This document shows positions 6,863-10,983 of a stretch of 10,983 bases of DNA, in pieces. Position 1 is the stretch's first letter; each line of letters opens with the position of its first letter. A program made the translations under genes and the position numbers. The stretch is from Aquabacterium sp. (lineage in GTDB: Bacteria > Pseudomonadota > Gammaproteobacteria > Burkholderiales > Burkholderiaceae_C). The notes below the pieces were generated by a model. It saw only the letters and a list, made by a program, of their open reading frames with translations. It had not been told where the DNA came from and did no database searches. Location: assembly GCA_017989885.1 (NCBI GenBank), contig JAGNPA010000031.1, positions 1-10,983 on the forward strand, given 5' to 3'.

Positions 6863-7171
6863 ATGAGCGACGTGCAGTTTCAGCAAGCCCACAATCTCGG
6901 TCTGCCCAAGGCCCGCGAACTCGCCCAACGCTGGGCCGACGGCGCCGCAGCCAAGATGGGCCTGACCTGCAAGCACCAGCAAGGTGCCGAGCAGGACGTG
7001 ATCGCCTTCGAGCGCTCGGGCGTCAACGGCACCATGACGGTCACGGCCGACAGCTTCGATGTGAACATCAAGCTGGGCCTGATGATGAAGGCCTTCAAGC
7101 CCATGATCGAAGCCGAACTGGCCAAAAACGTCAGCCGCATGGTGGAAAAGGGCTCCGCTTCCCAGGCCTGA
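6863..7171 (+). CDS. Polyhydroxyalkanoic acid system family protein (PHA_gran_rgn type)
   Basis: This small 102-residue protein resembles the putative polyhydroxyalkanoic acid system family (PHA_gran_rgn), found in PHA-storing proteobacteria and often near PHA granule genes. Supporting features are the N-terminal AHNLGLPKARELAQRWA (9-25), GVNGTMTVTADSFDVNIKLG (53-72) and LMMKAFKPMIEAELAKNV (73-90). There is no signal peptide or membrane helix, so it should be cytoplasmic. The biochemical role of the family is not established; association with PHA granules or their regulation is the usual assumption. The start ATG has GAGGA five bases upstream, and the sequence has one of the best promoter matches in the window. 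No PHA synthase or phasin gene is visible nearby. It is followed after 61 bp by an ABC exporter that seems to have its own -10 element. Confidence 0.75.
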   Translation: MSDVQFQQAHNLGLPKARELAQRWADGAAAKMGLTCKHQQGAEQDVIAFERSGVNGTMTVTADSFDVNIKLGLMMKAFKPMIEAELAKNVSRMVEKGSASQA

Positions 7172-7216
7172 GCCCGGGATTGGATGGGGTCGCGAGCACG
7201 CCGGGCCGTGCCGGCC

Positions 7217-7222
7217 TAGAAT
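7217..7222 (+). promoter_or_regulatory. TAGAAT -10 element just upstream of the ABC ATPase gene
   Basis: TAGAAT lies ten bases before the ATG at 7233, within CCTAGAATCGCCCCC. Transcription would begin at or a few bases before the start codon, so the message would be leaderless or nearly so. This fits the lack of a Shine-Dalgarno sequence there. No convincing -35 hexamer is seen 16-18 bases upstream. Confidence 0.4.
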
Positions 7223-7232
7223 CGCCCCCTTC

Positions 7233-8150
7233 ATGAGCGCCGTATCCTTTCAGCACGTCTCCAAGACCTTCGACTCCGGCGGGCGCACCGTGCGCGCCCT
7301 GCAAGATGTCAGTTTCGACATCGAAGAAGGCGAATTTTTCGGCCTGCTGGGCCCTAATGGGGCCGGCAAGACCACCCTCATCAGCATCCTCGCGGGGCTG
7401 AGCCGTGCCTCGGCCGGGCGGGTCACCGTGCAGGGCCACGATGTGGTCAGCGATTACGCCGCTTCTCGCCGGGCCTTGGGTGTCGTGCCTCAGGAACTGG
7501 TCTTCGACCCCTTCTTTTCAGTTCGTGAAACGCTGCGCAACCAGAGTGCCTACTTCGGCCTGCGACGCAACGACGACTGGATCGACGAACTCCTGGCCCA
7601 CCTTGGCCTGAGTGACAAGGCCGAGGCCAACATGCGCCAGCTCTCGGGCGGCATGAAGCGCCGCGTGCTGGTGGCCCAGGCCCTGGTGCATCGCCCGCCC
7701 GTCATCGTGCTCGACGAGCCCACCGCCGGGGTCGACGTGGAATTGCGCCAGACCCTGTGGCATTTCATCGCCCGCCTCAACAAGGATGGGCATACGGTGC
7801 TGCTGACCACCCATTACCTGGAAGAGGCCGAGGCCCTGTGTCACCGCATCGGCATGCTCAAAAAGGGTGAGCTGGTGGCGCTGGACCGCACCTCCTCCTT
7901 GCTGGCGGGCACGGCTTCCACCATGCTGCGCTTCAAAACCGATGCCGCCTTGCCGTCCGATCTGGCGGCACAGGCCCGCATCACCGGCCGTGTGGTGCAA
8001 CTGCCAGCCCGGGACGCCACCGAGGTCGAAACCCTGCTGACGCGCCTGCGCGAGGCCGGGTGCGCCGTGGAGGATCTGGAGTTGGGTCGAGCCGACTTGG
8101 AAGACGTCTTTCTGGCCATCATGCAAGGCCAGCAAGGAGCCCCAGCATGA
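7233..8150 (+). CDS. ABC-2 type exporter, ATP-binding subunit (YadG-like)
   Basis: This 305-residue protein is a complete ABC nucleotide-binding subunit that should power export by the permease encoded next. Walker A is GPNGAGKTT (40-48), the Q-loop VVPQE (Q87), the ABC signature LSGGMKRR (137-144), Walker B VIVLDEP (157-163), the D-loop AGVD (165-168) and the switch histidine TTH (H194). After about residue 225 comes an accessory C-terminal segment (to 305), as in many drug or polysaccharide-type ABC-2 ATPases. The class resembles E. coli YadG and NodI/CcmA-like proteins. The substrate is unknown. The start ATG at 7233 has no Shine-Dalgarno sequence but a -10 element ten bases before it. The stop overlaps the permease start (ATGA), so the two subunits are translationally coupled. 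Confidence 0.93.
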   Translation: MSAVSFQHVSKTFDSGGRTVRALQDVSFDIEEGEFFGLLGPNGAGKTTLISILAGLSRASAGRVTVQGHDVVSDYAASRRALGVVPQELVFDPFFSVRETLRNQSAYFGLRRNDDWIDELLAHLGLSDKAEANMRQLSGGMKRRVLVAQALVHRPPVIVLDEPTAGVDVELRQTLWHFIARLNKDGHTVLLTTHYLEEAEALCHRIGMLKKGELVALDRTSSLLAGTASTMLRFKTDAALPSDLAAQARITGRVVQLPARDATEVETLLTRLREAGCAVEDLELGRADLEDVFLAIMQGQQGAPA

Positions 8151-8920
8151 ACTGGCGCCAGTCTTTCGAGGGCACAAGCCCCCTGTTCGTCAAAGAAATC
8201 ATGCGCTTCTGGAAGGTGGCCTTCCAGACCGTTGGGGCCCCGGTGCTCACCGGCATGCTCTACCTGCTCATCTTTGGCCACGTGCTCGAAGCGCATGTCG
8301 AGGTCTTCCCTGGCGTGCGTTACACCAGCTTCCTCATCCCCGGTCTGGTGATGATGAGCCTGCTGCAGAACGCTTTCGCCAACGCCTCGTCCTCGCTGAT
8401 CCAGAGCAAGATCACGGGCAACCTCGTGTTTGTCCTGCTGACGCCCTTGTCACACCGCGCCTGGTTCGTCGCCTATGTGGGCGCTTCGCTGGTGCGGGGC
8501 TTGGTGGTGGGTTTCGGCGTCTTCGCCGTCACGGCCTGGTTTGCCTGGCCGGGTCTGGCCGAACCCTGGTGGATGCTCACCTTCGCCGTACTGGGCGGCA
8601 CCCTGCTGGGCACGCTGGGCCTGATCGCCGGGCTGTGGGCCGAGAAATTCGACCAGCTGGCGGCGTTCCAGAACTTCGTCATCGTGCCCATGACCTTCCT
8701 GTCGGGCGTGTTCTATTCGGTGCACTCCCTGCCGCCGTTCTGGCAGAGCGTGTCCCACCTCAACCCCTTCTTCTACCTGATCGACGGATTCCGCCGGGGC
8801 TTCTTCGGGGTCAGTGACGTCAGTCCCTGGCTCAGCCTCGCGGTCGTGGGCACCGCCACGACCCTGGTCGCCTTGCTGGCCCTGCGCCTGCTCAAGACCG
8901 GCTACAAAATCCGTCACTGA
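8147..8920 (+). CDS. ABC-2 type exporter, permease subunit (YadH-like)
   Basis: This integral membrane protein of 257 residues is the transmembrane partner of the ATPase just upstream. About six helices can be placed (roughly 29-45, 61-79, 105-129, 140-164, 172-190, 228-249). The segment FVIVPMTFLSGVFYSV (177-192) followed by LPPFWQSVSHLNPFFYLIDGFR is the typical ABC-2 permease signature. The N-terminal amphipathic stretch (FVKEIMRFWKVAFQTV) is the usual coupling region. The start overlaps the ATPase stop by four bases (ATGA) and has AAGGAG at 8134-8139, seven bases upstream, so this start is well supported. The transported substrate (lipid, glycan or drug) cannot be told from sequence. The position before ibaG-murA suggests an envelope role, which is inference. 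Confidence 0.92.
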   Translation: MNWRQSFEGTSPLFVKEIMRFWKVAFQTVGAPVLTGMLYLLIFGHVLEAHVEVFPGVRYTSFLIPGLVMMSLLQNAFANASSSLIQSKITGNLVFVLLTPLSHRAWFVAYVGASLVRGLVVGFGVFAVTAWFAWPGLAEPWWMLTFAVLGGTLLGTLGLIAGLWAEKFDQLAAFQNFVIVPMTFLSGVFYSVHSLPPFWQSVSHLNPFFYLIDGFRRGFFGVSDVSPWLSLAVVGTATTLVALLALRLLKTGYKIRH

Positions 8921-8938
8921 TTGCTTGAAAGACACACC

Positions 8939-9184
8939 ATGGCCAACCCCACCCCCGACGAAGTCCAGCAGTACATTGCCGCCGGCCTGCCTTGCACCCA
9001 TCTCGCCGTGGAGGGCGATGGTCAGCACTTCTTTGCCACCATCGTCTCTGACGAGTTTGAGGGCAAGAGCCGTGTCATGCGCCACCAGCGCGTTTACCAG
9101 GCCCTCGGCGATAGAATGCGCGAGCAGATCCATGCGCTGTCGATGAAGACCCTGACGCCCGCCGAGTGGGCCGCGCAGAGCTGA
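8939..9184 (+). CDS. ibaG: BolA-family protein IbaG
   Basis: This 81-residue protein is a BolA/IbaG (YrbA) homologue. BolA-family proteins work with monothiol glutaredoxins in iron-sulfur cluster handling, and IbaG is linked to acid and envelope stress. The central [21 protein letters not shown] (24-44) and the ending [15 protein letters not shown] (64-78) closely follow E. coli IbaG. H65 in IHALSM matches the conserved histidine thought to help bind a [2Fe-2S] cluster. The gene lies directly before murA, as in E. coli and many proteobacteria, which supports the IbaG rather than BolA name. The ATG at 8939 follows the permease stop by 18 bp, with only a weak purine-rich GAAAGA in front. It is probably in one transcript with the exporter genes. 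Confidence 0.9.
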   Translation: MANPTPDEVQQYIAAGLPCTHLAVEGDGQHFFATIVSDEFEGKSRVMRHQRVYQALGDRMREQIHALSMKTLTPAEWAAQS

Positions 9185-9269
9185 GTCGGCTGCACACGGT
9201 TTTTTCACGGTCACCCCTAATTCAGGCGCGACCTCCATTGCGGTGGGGGCATCGCGCCCTCTGTGTTTC

Positions 9270-10565
9270 ATGGACAAACTCCTGATCCGTGGCGGTCGTC
9301 GCCTCCAAGGCGAAGTGACGATCTCCGGCGCCAAGAACGCCGCCTTGCCCGACTTGTGCGCCACGCTGTTGAGCGCCGAGCCGGTGACCCTGGCCAACGT
9401 GCCGCAGTTGCAGGACGTGTCCACCACGTTCAAGCTGCTGGCCAATATGGGCGTGGTCGCCCGTCGCCACGAGGACAACCCCGACCTGGTCACGCTCGAC
9501 GCCGGTGGGGTCGCCAACCCCGAGGCGCCGTACGAGCTGGTCAAGACCATGCGGGCGTCCATCCTGGTGCTGGGCCCGCTGCTGGCGCGCTTCGGCCGTG
9601 CGCGCGTGTCGCTGCCCGGTGGCTGCGCCATCGGCTCACGCCCGGTCGATCAGCACATCAAGGGTCTGCAGGCCATGGGCGCGCAGATCACGGTGGCGCA
9701 CGGCTACATCGAGGCCAGCACGCCGCTGGACGCCAACGGGCAGCCTACGCGCCTCAAGGGCGCCAGCATCACCACCGACATGGTCACGGTGACGGGCACC
9801 GAGAACTTCCTGATGGCCGCCGCCCTGGCCGAGGGTGAGACCATCCTGGAGAACGCCGCCAAAGAGCCGGAAATCACCGACCTCGTTGACCTGCTGGTGG
9901 CCATGGGCGCCCAGATCGAGGGCCGAGGCACCAGCCGCATCCGCATCCAGGGTGTTGAGCGCCTGCACGGCCTCACGCCAGCGCAGGCCCACCAGATCAT
10001 CCCCGATCGCATCGAGGCGGGCACCTTCCTGTGCGCCGTGGGCGCTGCCGGTGGCGATGTCACCCTGCGCAAGGCACAGGCCGAGCACCTGGGCGCCGTC
10101 ATCGACAAACTGCGCGAAGCCGGTGTGGGCATCGAAGCCGGCGCTGACTGGATCCGCGTGACCGCCAGCAGCCGCCCGAAGGCCGTGGGTTTCCGCACCA
10201 GCGAGTACCCCGCTTTCCCCACCGACATGCAGGCCCAGTTCATGGCGCTCGACTGCGTGGCGGAGGGCAGCGCGGTGATCCACGAGACCATCTTTGAAAA
10301 CCGCTTCATGCACGTCAATGAGCTGATCCGCCTGGGTGCGAACATCACGGTGGACGGCCGCAGCGCGGTGGTCACCGGCGTGCCCCAGTTGTCGGGCGCC
10401 ACCGTCATGGCGACCGACCTGCGCGCCTCTGCCAGCCTCGTGATCGCCGGCCTGGTGGCCGACGGCGAAACCCTGGTGGACCGCATCTACCACCTTGACC
10501 GTGGCTACGACCGCATGGAAGCCAAGCTGCGCGGCATCGGTGCCGACATTGAACGGACGAAATGA
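9270..10565 (+). CDS. murA: UDP-N-acetylglucosamine 1-carboxyvinyltransferase MurA
   Basis: This 431-residue enzyme catalyses the first committed step of peptidoglycan synthesis: transfer of enolpyruvate from phosphoenolpyruvate to UDP-GlcNAc in the cytoplasm. It is full-length (E. coli MurA has 419). Conserved sites include SGAKNAALP with K22/N23, the catalytic loop [16 protein letters not shown] with C119, the fosfomycin-reactive cysteine, [10 protein letters not shown] with D319 as the general acid/base, DLRASASL (383-390) and [19 protein letters not shown] with R411. The presence of cysteine rather than aspartate at 119 predicts normal fosfomycin sensitivity at the target. The start at 9270 matches the family N-terminus [16 protein letters not shown]; no Shine-Dalgarno sequence precedes it. 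An in-frame GTG at 9243 is less likely. It sits between ibaG (85 bp upstream) and hisG, a common betaproteobacterial order. Confidence 0.97.
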   Translation: MDKLLIRGGRRLQGEVTISGAKNAALPDLCATLLSAEPVTLANVPQLQDVSTTFKLLANMGVVARRHEDNPDLVTLDAGGVANPEAPYELVKTMRASILVLGPLLARFGRARVSLPGGCAIGSRPVDQHIKGLQAMGAQITVAHGYIEASTPLDANGQPTRLKGASITTDMVTVTGTENFLMAAALAEGETILENAAKEPEITDLVDLLVAMGAQIEGRGTSRIRIQGVERLHGLTPAQAHQIIPDRIEAGTFLCAVGAAGGDVTLRKAQAEHLGAVIDKLREAGVGIEAGADWIRVTASSRPKAVGFRTSEYPAFPTDMQAQFMALDCVAEGSAVIHETIFENRFMHVNELIRLGANITVDGRSAVVTGVPQLSGATVMATDLRASASLVIAGLVADGETLVDRIYHLDRGYDRMEAKLRGIGADIERTK

Positions 10566-10576
10566 CCCACCCCCTA

Positions 10577-10641
10577 CGCGCTTCGCGCGCCCCCTCAAGG
10601 GGGCGACACCAGCAGCCTGGCGAAGCCAGTTCTGCGGTGTC
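10577..10641. repeat. REP-like multi-hairpin element between murA and hisG
   Basis: This compact element of nested inverted repeats lies 12 bp after the murA stop. The first hairpin is CGCGC TTC GCGCG (10577-10589). The second, overlapping by two bases, is CGCCCCC TCAA GGGGGCG (10588-10605). The third is a longer stem of GACACC-A-GCAG (10605-10615) against CTGCGGTGTC (10632-10641) with one bulged A, enclosing CTGGC GAA GCCAG (10617-10629). From memory, very similar GC-rich elements recur between genes in Comamonadaceae genomes; I cannot confirm this here. No T-tract follows, so rho-independent termination is uncertain, though the strong second hairpin could act as an attenuator or 3'-end stabiliser for the murA message. 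Confidence 0.65.
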
Positions 10642-10679
10642 CGCTTGATCGGGCCAATGCACCAGACCAGACCACCGCC

Positions 10680-10983
10680 ATGATCACCCTCGCACTTTCC
10701 AAAGGCCGCATCTTCGAAGAAACCTTGCCCTTGCTGGCTGCCGCTGGCATTGAGGTGACCGAAGACCCGGAAAAGACCCGCAAGCTCATCCTCAACACCA
10801 ACCGCCCTGACGTGCGTGTGGTGCTGGTGCGCGCCACCGACGTGCCGACCTACGTGGCCTACGGCGGTGCCGACATCGGTGTGGCCGGCAAGGACATCCT
10901 CATCGAGCACGCCGGCAGCGCCGGGGGCAACGATGGCCTGTATCAGCCGCTCGACCTCAACATCGCCAAGTGCCACATGAGCG
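10680..10983 (+). CDS. hisG: ATP phosphoribosyltransferase HisG (partial, runs off the right edge)
   Basis: The first 101 codons are present. HisG joins ATP and phosphoribosyl pyrophosphate, the first and feedback-controlled step of histidine synthesis. The N-terminus [19 protein letters not shown], the block [23 protein letters not shown] and [10 protein letters not shown] are diagnostic. The N-terminal form and taxon suggest the short HisG type that needs the regulatory partner HisZ, but the C-terminus is outside the window, so this is inference. The loop after KDILIEH ([12 protein letters not shown]) looks a few residues longer than in many homologues. The start at 10680 has no clear Shine-Dalgarno sequence. 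It is 114 bp downstream of murA, separated by the REP-like element, and probably opens a his operon. Confidence 0.93.
   Translation, partial: MITLALSKGRIFEETLPLLAAAGIEVTEDPEKTRKLILNTNRPDVRVVLVRATDVPTYVAYGGADIGVAGKDILIEHAGSAGGNDGLYQPLDLNIAKCHMS

Noticed and set aside
9112..9117. TAGAAT inside ibaG as a promoter for murA
   Set aside because: No -35 at suitable spacing and about 150 bases from murA; chance occurrence is likely.
9185..9269. Terminator or promoter in the ibaG-murA gap (T-run at 9200-9205, TAATTC at 9218-9223)
   Set aside because: The T-run has no stable stem before it, and the -35/-10 spacings do not fit.
9636..10976. Open reading frame of 446 codons on minus across murA and hisG
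   Set aside because: It is antisense to two firmly identified genes, is rich in His/Gly/Ala/Val as expected for a shadow frame, and shows no domain.

Overview
This is a high-GC bacterial window with strong G/C bias at third codon positions. The protein types and gene order point to a betaproteobacterium of the order Burkholderiales, probably Comamonadaceae or a close relative. The pointers are an ExeA/GspB pair, a small polyhydroxyalkanoate-system protein, the block ABC ATPase - ABC-2 permease - ibaG - murA - hisG, TAGAAT-type -10 elements, and a GC-rich hairpin repeat before hisG. I see no rRNA, tRNA, CRISPR array, insertion sequence or phage gene. The genus assignment is inference.

Layout. 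Positions 1-2353 (minus strand) hold gspB, cut by the left edge, and the gene before it in the operon, an exeA/gspA-type AAA+ ATPase with a peptidoglycan-binding C-terminus. The two genes overlap by 17 bp. Divergent from them, 2414-5443 (plus) carries three closely spaced genes: a PIN-domain nuclease, a small ATP-dependent RNA ligase and a Kef-type (CPA2) cation/proton antiporter. Convergent to these, 5471-6688 (minus) encodes an M20 amidohydrolase. A 174-bp divergent intergenic region (6689-6862) holds a promoter candidate in each direction. From 6863 to the right edge everything is on plus: a polyhydroxyalkanoic acid system protein, an ABC-2 type exporter (ATPase and permease with an ATGA overlap), ibaG (BolA family), murA, a REP-like hairpin element, and the start of hisG.

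How the genes work together. GspA/GspB belong to the envelope side of type II secretion, where the ATPase and its peptidoglycan-binding partner help secretin assembly. The ABC exporter, IbaG and MurA form an envelope and peptidoglycan block that leads into the histidine operon. The part least explained by known systems is the PIN nuclease - RNA ligase pair. Both proteins keep their catalytic residues. PIN nucleases generally leave 5'-phosphate and 3'-OH ends, which an Rnl2-type ligase can seal without end-healing enzymes. A cut-and-seal RNA module is therefore plausible, though unproven, and its tight linkage to an antiporter is curious.
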